Under the pieces are notes generated by a model that saw only the letters and a list, made by a program, of their open reading frames with translations, had not been told where the DNA came from and did not search any database. Below, in pieces: positions 12,112 through 21,710 of a DNA stretch of 64,000 nucleotides. The stretch's first letter is position 1. Each line of letters opens with the position of its first letter. Both the position numbers and the translations under genes were made by a program. The stretch is from Apium graveolens (Eukaryota; Streptophyta; Magnoliopsida; Apiales; Apiaceae), in contig NC_133655.1 in assembly GCF_009905375.1 (NCBI RefSeq), forward strand, positions 170,065,141 through 170,129,140, written 5' to 3'.

Positions 12112-15100
12112 ATTAATCATCATCGTCATCATTATCATCATCACTATCATTTTCTTCGTCACTCGTGTCTTGGTCATTTTGTTGTTCAAATATCTTCATG
12201 TATGGAGTAGTCATCTTCAAAATTTCTCAAATAAATAAAAAACTTTGAAGGATCACGAATAACCACTCTTTCAACTTGTGATGATGAGGCATTTGACACA
12301 TCATTTTGAAAAATATCATCATCAAATGTGTCATCTTCGGTAAATGGAATAACTTCATTAACTTGTCGACTCTTTTTGGTGAGGACCGTGTATCATGAAG
12401 ATTTTGCATTTGTAATACTTGGTGCTAGGGGTGCCCATGGGTAGGGTCAACCCGACCAACCCGACCTTACCCGACCCTATTTTCGGCCAACCCAACCCGT
12501 TAAAATAAAACTGAACTATAACTGGGTTAAAAATTATAAAACCCGAACTTAATGGGTTGGGTTAGGTTTTTGTAAATTTTAACTCTAACTCAACCCAACC
12601 CGAAATATATATAATGGGCCTGAGCTGGACCTCTAATCTTTTACCTTTATATTAGGTCATAAGGCAAACTTTTTCTGAATTTAACCAAGATTCAGTCTTT
12701 AGAGTGAGAAACTATAATTTCTGAGTTTGCATCTAAATGTCAAGAAACATGATGGAAACAGATGAAAGTATATAATTTTAATCGACAATATTATACAGAG
12801 TAATATTATCTTGGGGTGGAAAAATCAGGGAATGTGCAGTTTTAATATTTTGTCAAGTCTTATACATATCCAAGTCTTTCTACAGTTCCCCAACTTACAA
12901 ATTTGGGACACAACACTGCATTATGTTAAACTAAAAGAATTGTAGAATTGTAGTGGGCAACTGGTTTGTGCATTCAGTCACATTTACTTTAATCTTAATT
13001 AGGGAATATTGACATTGTCACCTTCTGTTTTGCTTATACTGAACTGTAGATTTCAGGTGAACATGTGATCAGGCCATGTTACTATATTATTTTTTAATTT
13101 TTTTTATTGTTAAACCGATCAACCCGAATCGACCTCAACCGAACCGAGGTATAGAGGGTAGGGTTGGGTTATAGGATTATTATTTTTATAATGGGTTCGT
13201 TTTTGATAAAACCGATCTAAATGGGTCGGGTCATTAAAATATCTGTAACCCGGCCAAACCGACCCGCGGGCACCCCTACTTGGTGCATAATACACTTGAT
13301 GAGCTTGACTAGCTAGCACGAACACATCTTCGGCATTTAACTTGGATTTGATATCAACCATAGTAATCCGGTTTCTATCCACTTTGACGTGTGTTTTATG
13401 ATCAAACCAATGACATTTGAATAAGATAACATGATGACCATTGTGGTAGTAGAGGTCAAGTACTTCTTGGAGTCGTCCGTAATAATTTCCAAAACTTTCT
13501 TTGTAAGAACTTCCTACAAATCAAACATGGTAATAATATATATATATATAATACGAAATTAATATAATTTCTATTTTAAGAACTTGTCTTACTAATGACA
13601 AGTACACCCGAATTTGAAGAAGTACGGTCACTAGAATTTCCGCAATCAAATTTATAACCATTACACTTACAACCTTTGTAAAATTCCACTTCATATGATG
13701 GCCCTTTTATTAGGTCCTTGAATTTGCTTTTAATCTCAATATAATCTTTTACCTAAATTATTTTAGAAATGAAGCATATGAATGTAAGAGTAATAATATA
13801 TTATAACAACAATACACACACGTACACATTTATATATTTATAAACGTACCCTTCTTTCAAACCAACCCGTGAATAGTTCTTTTTGTTTTCCTTCTTGTGG
13901 TGCATCATTAAAGTCCGGATAATGCCGACGTACCAACATTTGAAACTCACTAAAATATAAAATTTTATTAAGTTAAAATTCACTAAAATTAAATTTTTCA
14001 AATTTAAATTAATAAAGATGGTGAAGAATATAATACCGTAAGTATTGTGCTTTCGGTGAATTGATAAGGATATAATATGTCACTAGTCAATGTTCTGGTC
14101 TACTTAAAAGTCTACTACCATTACGTAATATAGGTTGTGTAGGATACCTATAAACCTCCATTAAACTCGGATCAAGAAACCTTGTAGGAACCTCATTTCG
14201 ACGAAGTCGATTATGCACTGTTTCAGCTTTTGATTCAAAATATAACTCACAAAAGTGTACAGCTTCCTCCTCAATATAGCGCTTTGCCATTGAAAACCTT
14301 CTGCTCGTGCTTAATGTTTAACTTTCAATTTCAAGCCGTGCAAGTATCTTTCAACAAAATACATCCATCGATGATTAGATGGGCCTCCCAGCTTACACTC
14401 AGTAGCCAAATGTATAGGTAGATGCTCCATGGATTAAAAAACCCCGGAATATAGATGGTTTTGAGCTTAGATATTATCTTCACTATATCTTTTTCCATCT
14501 TTTCCAACTCTGTGTATTTCAAATTTGCTGAGCATAAATCTTGAAAGAAGTTAGACAACTCAATAAGAACATCAGCTACATTCTTTGGTAGCAAGTCACG
14601 ACAAATAATAGGCTATAGCTTTTGCATGAAGATATGGCAATCATGTGATTTCATCCCGTGAATACATCTTTTTTCTATATTCACACACCTAGAAATATTC
14701 GAGACATACTCATCTGGAAGATTCAAACTTTTAATCCAATAGAATAGCTTATTAATTTGCTCTCTCCCAAGCACATATGGCGCATCTGGCGTCGTGCCAT
14801 TATCTTGAATCCATAACTCACGGTGTACACCTAAATCCTTACAATCATTTCTTGCGTTTGAGTTGTCTTTGGTTTTTTTACCACCAAGCATTGTGTAGAA
14901 TATGTTATCAAACACATTTTTCTCAGTATGCATGACATCAATATTGTGACGAAGGCTCAGTGTCTCCCAATATGGTAGCTCAAAAAATGGACAAAAGTGT
15001 GTCTAATTATGTGTCACGCCATAATCCCTCGGCTTTATCCTAATAATTTTTTCTGGAGGAGGAAACTGTATTTACTCACAAAGTATCTTTGCCCTTGATC

Positions 15101-16572
15101 CTGAATGTCGAGTTATGACTGAATGTCTCTCACATCGTCTAAATTTTATGCTTCTTTTTAGTGGATCATCTTCTTCAAAAAAATAATGAGCTTTACCATA
15201 GAATGTAGGTTTACCATCATGCTTGAGTTGCTTTGCCTTTACCCTTCCCATACATACCGGACATGCCAACTTTCCCTTACCATCCGCTAATCATACCAAG
15301 TGCTGGAAAATCATTAATTGTTCACATCAATGCTGCTTTCATCGTAAAATTTGAACGTGATACCCTATCATATGTTTCTACCCCGGTACACCACAGCATC
15401 TTTAATTCATCAATTAGTGGTCGAAGATAAACATGAAAGTTTTTTGTCGGATCATTCGGTCCGGGAATAAGAAGAGGCATAAACATGTATGGAGCTTTGG
15501 TGCACATGGATGGTGGAAGATTGTAAACAACAACAATCACAGGCCACACCGTATATTCCCTTGCATGTGCATCTCGAAAAGGATCAGATTCATCACCATC
15601 AAGGACTATTCGAACATATCGTGTTTCTTTTGCAAATCGAGGAAATCTAAGATTGAATTATTTCCATTCATCCCCATCAGCTGGATGACTTAATTGACCC
15701 TCAACTGCAGTTCTATCATGATGCCATGTCATACATTTGGCAGTTTTCTTGGACATGAATAATCGTTGCAGTCTCAATATAAGACGAAAGTATCTCAAAA
15801 TCTTCTTCGAAATCAACTTTTTCATAGAATCCTTCTACACCTTGTATCGACCTTCGTCACATATGTCACAATGTGTTTTATCACTATTTTCTTTGTAAAA
15901 CAACATGCAATCATTCACGCAAGTATCAATTTTTTCGTATCCCATGCTCAACGCACTTACTAACTTCTTCACATCATAGTATCTCATTGGCAACTTGTGA
16001 TCTTCAGGAAACACTGATCCAATAAGTTCAAGTAGCTCATCGAAACCCATATTACTACAACCATGTATGTGTTTAAACTTAAGTAGCTTACTAACAAATG
16101 ATAATATTGTGAAACTTGTACAATTTGGATAAAGTGGTTTAGAAGCACTATCAAACATCCTATAAAAACTTTTTGCAGTTGCATTTGGTTCCTCATGCAT
16201 ATTCTCAAAATTATTATTTGCCTCGGTAAAATCTCCAAGCATTTCACGTGCATTATAAAAATCATCACCCGTATTATCAACATTCGTGGAACTAGTTTCA
16301 ATATCAACCCGCGATCTAGCATTCTTCTCGTGAAAATACCATGTTGTATATACGGGCATGATGCCATGTCGATATAAATGTAATATCACATCATCGGGAC
16401 TTTTTATGTAATAATTTCCACATTCATTACATGGACATCTTATTCTCCCCCTTGAATCATCCGTATTTGCAAAGACAGATTTAATGAAATCATTCACACC
16501 AATTTTGTACTCTTCCGTTATATTTTTACGCGCATCAAATCGACGATTCATCCAACTACGATCCGACGTCAT
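12112..16572 (-). pseudogene. CACTA transposase (TNP2-type), decayed and split by a MITE
   Basis: The ATG at 16572 opens a 245-codon exon. First comes a transposase-associated domain (about residues 5-85, with CPCNECGN). The start of the TNP2 domain follows (SFVSKLLKFKHIHGCSNMGF, then KKLVSALSMGYEKIDTCVND). Downstream pieces keep the family order: about 15660-15300 (VYNLPPSMCTKAPYMFMPLL), 15269-15072 (GKLACPVCMGRVKAKQLKHD-like), 14933-14613, a DUF4218-like block at 14594-14331 (MLPKNVADVLIELSNFFQDL), 14290-14087, and a DUF4216-like end at 13382-13287 (NAEDVFVLASQAHQVYYAPS). An acidic tail rich in Asp codons ends near 12112. Several stops and frameshifts lie between the pieces, and the hAT-type MITE at 12426-13278 splits the C-terminal exon. 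The transposase would have cut element ends; this copy cannot encode a full protein. Confidence 0.78.
12426..13278. mobile_element. hAT-type MITE, 853 bp, nested in the transposase gene
   Basis: The ends are TAGGGGTGCCC and GGGCACCCCTA, with further imperfect pairing (CCATGGGTAGGGT against CCGCGGGTCGGTT). The 8-bp duplication CTTGGTGC occurs at 12418-12425 and 13279-13286. Eight-base duplications with TAGGG-type ends are characteristic of hAT elements. The subterminal regions are rich in CCCGACC/GGGTTGGG motifs. No transposase is encoded, so it is non-autonomous. It lies between the APS-ending segment and the acidic tail of the CACTA transposase and inserted after the CACTA copy formed. Confidence 0.92.
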
Positions 16573-16959
16573 CTACAAGGTGCATAGATAGTATAATTAA
16601 TAACTTACTAATTAACAAAAACTTACCTAAATAAATTCACTATGTGTACAAGATATTTAGTGACAACAAATGAACAACAATTATAGTAATTGTTTAAACA
16701 CTGCAATAAAATATTAAATCATATCCTATACTTTAACAAATTTCATTTAAATTATATCAATTAATATTTCATGTAGGTGAGAAATCAACAAACAATAATC
16801 ATGATAATTAAAGTATGAGTAGTTTAGAAATGGTACTTACTTGACATGAAATTAGTATGAGCTTGAAGGAGAAGAAATATGATAGAAAATAAGGGAAGAT
16901 GGGAGGAAGACGAAAGTATGGACAGAAACGAAGAGGAGAGGATGAGGCAGTAGTTTTAA

Positions 16960-17319
16960 TTCTTTTTTATAAAATCCATCGCTAGCGGTCGTTTTTATAA
17001 ATTTGACCGTCAACAGTCGTTTCTATTACCACAACCGTTGCAGGTGCGGTTAAATTTTTTATTATTTAAAAAATTAAAAGCTACCGCGCAGTCACTTTTA
17101 TTTTCTAATTTTTGTCTTCATTTTGGAGGCAAGTTTCCTGCCTATTCTTGAAACCATAAATAACCGGATAAAAGCCACCGCTAACCAATTCCACCATATG
17201 CGGTCGTTTTTTATCGTGAGTAAAAGGAAGATGAGGTTGACCTTAAAAACCACCGTTTTCGGTGGAATTTAAAGTTGGTCGCTTTTATTTGGTTGTTTTT
17301 ACTCTTTTTTTTTGTAATG
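16960..17319. repeat. Right subterminal repeat region of the CACTA element
   Basis: CGGTCGTTTTTA, GACCGTCAACAGTCG, AAAAGCCACCG, ACCACCG and CGGTGGAATTTAAAG mirror the motifs at the left end. The block ends with the terminal repeat (TTTGTAATG at 17311-17319). Confidence 0.7.
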
Positions 17320-17322
17320 AAC

Positions 17323-18028
17323 CCTACTATTATCTCTTGCATCCATACTTTATCAGGTATATCATAAAACATGTATTATTAGGAATTATTATGTTATTCA
17401 ATTTATTGTCCAACTATTGAAAATATATATTATAATATAATAAATTTTAAGATAAAATATATCATTGAAAATCATTCGAGTCTTAAAAGTAATTTATGTA
17501 TTGCACGGGTTATACGCTGGTATGTATAATATAATTTGAAGATTCAAAATTCCCTACTAACTAAAATATAACCTGGAAAATAAAATAGAAAATAAAAGAA
17601 CTAATAAGATAAGAATATTTGTAAAACTTTCAAAAAGAATAGTTAGAAAAGTTAGTGTAATTTTAATATCAATTTCGATAAAAATAAATAAATTATTGGG
17701 GTACTTTTTTTGTCAAAATTGAGCTGGTTAGAAAAGATAATAATTGTCTGTAAGTATCACTTTTACACTACTGCTAACACTCGCATCAAAGGTGCAAGTA
17801 AATTTTGTTTTTTCAGGTAAGTAATTATCTTGCAATGTTTGTAAGTTAGTCATTTTGTTGTGTTTTATTTATGGACCCTGTAAACACGTCACTCTTGATC
17901 TGATCAGTATATAATTGATTTGTTAACAAACCAGTGAGGGAGTAGTTAACACCGAAAGAACATCTTTACATAAACGTAACTATGAGTTCGTGAAAACTCA
18001 TTTAAGGTTTTACAGAGAGGAAGAAAAA
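17323..18028. other. Intergenic region upstream of the F-box gene
   Basis: AT-rich. At about 17490-17519 there is TGTATTGCACGGGTTATACGCTGG, resembling a degenerate Helitron 3' end (GC hairpin half plus CTGG), but no partner 5' end lies upstream. The promoter of the F-box gene must lie here, but no convincing TATA box was found. Confidence 0.4.
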
Positions 18029-19255
18029 ATGGTCCGCAAGGGAAGAAGAAGAAGCAGCAGCAGAGGAGGCAGCAGAAGCAAAAATATGGACGCAAAAGAT
18101 GATAAAAATAATAATAATAAAAAAAAAGATAGAATTAGTAAACTGCCGGATGAACTGATAGATCACATCCTGTCCTATGTTGAATCTAATGTGGCAGTGC
18201 AGACCATGGTTTTATCCAAAAGATGGTTAAATCTCTGGACTACTCTCACTTGTCTCCACTTCGGACCACTATTCGATACTCGTGAAAATTTCATTACATA
18301 TTTTCGAAATGAGCATTATGTTACTTCTAAAGTAAAACTTGATTGTCGCCGCAGGGGCACAAAGTGGTTAAAAAATATTCTGGACTATGTAGTTTCTCGC
18401 AAGGTTGAGCATTTGTCCGTCACTAATGGAGATTTCGCCAATTCCTCTTGTCTACATTCTGCATGTCTAAAAACACTGCATCTCATAAGTTGCGATGGTA
18501 TGCGTCCAACTTACTATTGGAATTTACCCTCTTTAACCTCTTTGTTTCTTAAAAATGTTAGATTTGGTAACAAAATTTGGGGGTTGCAAAGTGTGAAGGA
18601 ATTAACGCTGGTTGAAAGTTTAGAAATGAATTCTTATGAAAAGTCTATCTTCATAGATTGTCCAAAACTCGAGCGTCTTTCAATATACATATATTGTTTC
18701 AGCGCCTAGTCTATTGTACTTGAAATATTGTTCTCCACGTGTATCAGCCTTCTCCGTAAGAAAAGGATTCCCTTGTATAAAACAGGTGCATATAGATATT
18801 AAGAAGGAATATGGTGACTTCTTTGATAATTCGGATTGCCAGAACGGGACAGTGGGGAAACCAGAGAAACTTCAACTTGCCATGCGAAATTTTATTTCCA
18901 TGCTCAAGGCAGTGAGGGACACGCCTTTTCTTGAACTTTCAAGCGCAACAATTGAGGTATCTTTTATGTCCTCCAAATTATACTCTCAAGCGAATGATTA
19001 TTTAATAGTAGTATATAATATCCAAACTGCATATGTGACCACTGCATTCAAAAATATGATTCTTCAACTTTTTAGGGTCTTCAGATGGTTCCAAATTTAT
19101 GGGTATACGGGCATTCTTCGTTAGCCAGCCTGGAGATCATTTCCCTGCGAGGACCAGGACTATTTGATACACGGCCCCCCGGGACTATGTATCATGTCAT
19201 TGACTACTTGCTCACAAATTCTCCTTGGAAGAAGATCATCACAAGAGTGAAATAA
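18029..19255 (+). pseudogene. F-box/LRR (FBD-class) protein gene with one frameshift and one intron
   Basis: The ATG at 18029 starts a basic, Ser/Arg-rich leader. An F-box follows at about residues 34-75 (RISKLPDELIDHILSYVE, then VLSKRWLNLW), and after it leucine-rich repeat-like sequence (CLKTLHLISCDG, LPSLTSLFLKNVRF, CPKLERLSIYI). The frame stops at 18707-18709. The other frame continues exactly where expected (PSLLYLKYCSPRVSAFSV), so one base was gained or lost at about 18690-18705. An intron at 18957-19075 (GTATCT...TTTTAG, 119 bases) keeps frame and joins to LQMVPNLWVYGHSSLASLEI. The FBD-like end (VIDYLLTNSPWKK) runs to TAA at 19253-19255. F-box proteins recruit substrates to SCF ubiquitin ligases. 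Without the shift the protein would be about 370 residues. It could be a sequencing error, but recent pseudogenes are common in this family. Confidence 0.75.
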
Positions 19256-19900
19256 ATTATCTATATTGGCGTGTTCTCCATGTGCCTATCGTATTTCATT
19301 TGGAAAGAATTCTGCTGAGTTGCAGATTCCCCCCCCCCCACCACCCTTTTTTTTAATATTCTGGGAAAAGTAGTAAGTTTACGTGTTCTGAGCTATACGC
19401 TGTTGTGTGCTTCTCTCTGCATCATCACGCTTGCAATATTGAAAGTGTCCAGCCTATGTGAATTGCTAGTTTTATTTTTTATATTTGGTTCAGAACTGTG
19501 CTAGTAAGCGCTCTGTCACTCAAGCTCATGCTTTTTGTGTGTTCTCTTTGTGCCAGTTCATTTTCATTGGCGTGTTTACTGTGGTGTGATTTTTGTTTAC
19601 TGGAATTGTTTTTATTGGTTCCATTTTCGTTCATGTGTGCTTCATATTTGGTTTGTTTACCGCTATTCATCTGAAAATTACCGAGTTTATCTGTTAAGTA
19701 GCTTGCCTGTAAACTCTGAATTAATAATGTGGTTTGCATTTTGATTCATTTCAAAACCACTATTACTATATTTTTATCTTCTCTGTTCCTTTATATTGTA
19801 CACTACAATTGTTTGAAAATGCCTAGTTTTCTTACTAAGAAATTAATGATAATTTTGGCCAAGAAATCCCATCATGTAAGAGCAAGTCTAAGAGTGTCCT
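19256..19900. other. 3' flank of the F-box gene, no gene seen
   Basis: T-rich on the plus strand, with a C-run and T-run at 19329-19355. It is probably 3'-UTR and spacer. The open frames on both strands are unrecognised and short. Confidence 0.5.
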
Positions 19901-19924
19901 AGTATAGGGATGGGATGACTGATG

Positions 19925-20245
19925 TTGATACTGGGATAATTGCTAAATACAGGGATGTATTTGCCCAGTTGCGGAAATTCGGATTCAACGTAAGTTGGCT
20001 GGTGAGCCGTCTGAGCTATTCGGATTCAAAGCCCCTGGTTTGCGAGCTTGAGGCAATTGAGTGTCACATAAATGATGCCAAAAGTGAGTGAGAAGAGTTT
20101 CAGATGCGGATTAATGATACTATTACTAAATTACCAAGATCTGGAAACTCTTGGCGGCTGAAAAGATGCAAGAGATTCAGACAGCATTTGGGACAAACCT
20201 TGTTGGCTACATTGGAGATGATGTCTTATCAAGTCCTTAGGTTAT
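19925..20245 (+). pseudogene. Fragment of an unidentified coiled-coil protein gene
   Basis: The reading frame gives TGIIAKYRDVFAQLRKFGF, then a Ser/Leu-rich stretch and ELEAIECHINDAKSE. An in-frame TGA near 20090 follows, then EEFQMRINDTITKL. After a frameshift near 20130 the sequence continues DLETLAAEKMQEIQTAFG and NLVGYIGDDVLSS. The heptad-like helical character continuing across the breaks suggests a true former exon rather than a chance frame. I do not recognise the family. No start or upstream exon was found, so this is a truncated remnant. Confidence 0.5.
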
Positions 20246-20249
20246 GTTT

Positions 20250-20475
20250 AAGTGTTGTAGGCTACACCTGCGGGCCTGTGTGGGTTGTGCAGCCCGTGCG
20301 GATTCTGTGCGGTCTGATCCAGTCCCAGTTTTTTAAAAATGGATTCGTATTCGGCTCGTTGATTTTAGCGAATTGTGCGGGTTTGGACCGGCCCGGTTCG
20401 GGCCGAATAAATTCGGGTTTCCGTACGAGCCGGTCCCGAGCGGGCTGTTCAAACCCGCACAATTGGCTACCTCAA
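20250..20475. repeat. GC-rich insertion, probably a degenerate hAT-type MITE
   Basis: This block is much more GC-rich than its surroundings and contains CCGGCCCGGTTCGGGCCG (near-palindromic) plus CGTGCGG/GTGCGGG motifs in both orientations. The flanks share imperfect inverted ends (GTAGGCTACACCTGCGGG against GTAGCCAATTGTGCGGG). No clear target duplication was found, so the class is uncertain. Confidence 0.4.
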
Positions 20476-21019
20476 GTTGTAGCAGTGGCTTACTATCCTT
20501 TCTATTGTCACTTGTTTTAGGCACTCAAGTCTCCATTTCTCATGCGTGTGGGCTTTGAATTCAAGTGCTGTGTTTAAATTCCCTATCTATAGGTGCTTGT
20601 ATCTGCGCCTTGAGAAAATGCAGATTATGGTAAGACTAATAATAATATACACAGTAAATATGAGTAATAACCCATTGTTGAGATGAATCAGAAGCAAGAA
20701 TGTATCTATGGGCTATATAATGGCTTACAAAGTGTAAGATTTATCAACTTTGTAACGTATTCGCAAGTTTAAAGTTTTGAACCAATCCTCTTTGAATGCC
20801 AAAGTAAAAGTATTTAAAAAAAAATCACATTCTTCCTATAAAGTTTCCAAAACAGAAGATAAAATATGTGAAATGTCTCTTTTATTTAAGCATACTATAA
20901 ACCTTGAACTTCTAGTAACATATTCCTTCTGTGGTGCTACACATACAAAAGAGGATTACAAGAACAACAATATCAAAACTGTAGAAGCTTTGAAGCTGGT
21001 TTCATTGGTCACTGAAGTG
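20476..21019. other. Spacer downstream of LIP2, no gene seen
   Basis: No coding region is recognised. The LIP2 3'-UTR must start just below 21020. Confidence 0.5.
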
Positions 21020-21706
21020 TTATGATGCTGATGCATTGTCTTTCCATTCTATATTATCGTAATTTAGTAACTGTGCAAAAGAAGCAATTAATTGCTCCTC
21101 AATTACTTCTTCAGTAGGAAGCTCGGCGTTTGCTTCTCTTGTCAGAGATGTTACTTCTTTATCTGCAAGTCCACAAGGCACGATATGTTTAAAATAATTT
21201 AGATCAGGATTTATGTTGAACGCCAAACCATGAGAGGAAATCCCTGAAGAAATTCTAACACCAATTGCTCCAATTTTTCTCTCCCCGACCCAAACCCCAG
21301 TCTCACATTTTCGTCCTGGACGAGCCTGAACACCGTATGTAGATGCCAAATTGATCATAGTTAACTCAAGTTTCTCCACATAGTTTCTAGCACCAAGTCC
21401 AATATCCCGCAAAGAAATAATGGGATACAAGATGGCTTGGCTAGGGCCGTGATAGGTAATATCCCCTCCCCTCTGTGTATAGTGAAGTTCTGCTCCCATA
21501 GTTTTTAATTCATCCTCGGAAACCAGCAAGTTGTGATCAGTCCGCCGTTTACCAAGGGTATATGTAGGTGGGTGCTGTAAGGACAACAAAGTATCAGAGA
21601 TCTTACAGGCCTTCCTGTCAGAAGCCAGCTTCTCCTGCAGTTTAAGTGCATTCAAGTAGTTCATGGTGCCCATTCTCCAAACCTCAAGTTTCCGTGGAAT
21701 TCTCAT
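21020..21706 (-). CDS. LIP2: Octanoyltransferase LIP2 (LipB family), mitochondrial
   Basis: This 228-residue protein is LipB-type lipoyl(octanoyl) transferase. It moves octanoyl from acyl carrier protein to a lysine of lipoyl-domain proteins such as glycine cleavage H protein, the first step before lipoyl synthase acts. Visible motifs: HPPTYTLGKRRTD (45-57), RGGDITYHGPSQAILYP (79-95), the catalytic Lys144 in RKIGAIGVRIS, and the catalytic Cys178 in PCGLADKEVTSL. The length matches plant LIP2 (about 230 residues), and the whole chain is one exon as in other plants. The start is the ATG at 21706 (MRIPRKLEVW); TTG further upstream was not chosen, because TTTGCAG/GGA just before the ATG looks like a 5'-UTR splice acceptor at about 21711. 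As in plant homologues there is no long presequence; mitochondrial location comes from family knowledge. It appears intact. Confidence 0.96.
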   Translation of the reverse strand: MRIPRKLEVWRMGTMNYLNALKLQEKLASDRKACKISDTLLSLQHPPTYTLGKRRTDHNLLVSEDELKTMGAELHYTQRGGDITYHGPSQAILYPIISLRDIGLGARNYVEKLELTMINLASTYGVQARPGRKCETGVWVGERKIGAIGVRISSGISSHGLAFNINPDLNYFKHIVPCGLADKEVTSLTREANAELPTEEVIEEQLIASFAQLLNYDNIEWKDNASAS

Positions 21707-21710
21707 TCCC

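Larger units (their letters stand above)
5364..17319 (-). mobile_element. CACTA (En/Spm) DNA transposon, 11,956 bp, TSD AAC
   Basis: The left end starts CATTACAAGAACAAAGG and the right end, read inward, starts CATTACAAAAAAAAAGAG. This is a CACTA-type terminal inverted repeat with T in the third position. The 3-bp target duplication AAC is seen at 5361-5363 and 17320-17322. Both ends carry subterminal copies of short motifs around CCACCG, CGGTGG and GGTCG (about 5385-5680 and 16975-17290). The interior encodes on the minus strand a TNP2-type transposase (16572 to about 12112) and a Ptta/En-Spm-type second gene (about 11202-7680). Both genes carry stops or frameshifts, so this copy is not autonomous, although its intact ends might still be mobilised in trans. 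Boundaries rest on direct reading of ends and duplication; superfamily on the encoded proteins. Confidence 0.88.

Noticed and set aside
15984..16377. Overlapping frames on both strands within the transposase first exon
   Set aside because: Shadows of the 245-codon TNP2 frame, which has recognisable motifs.
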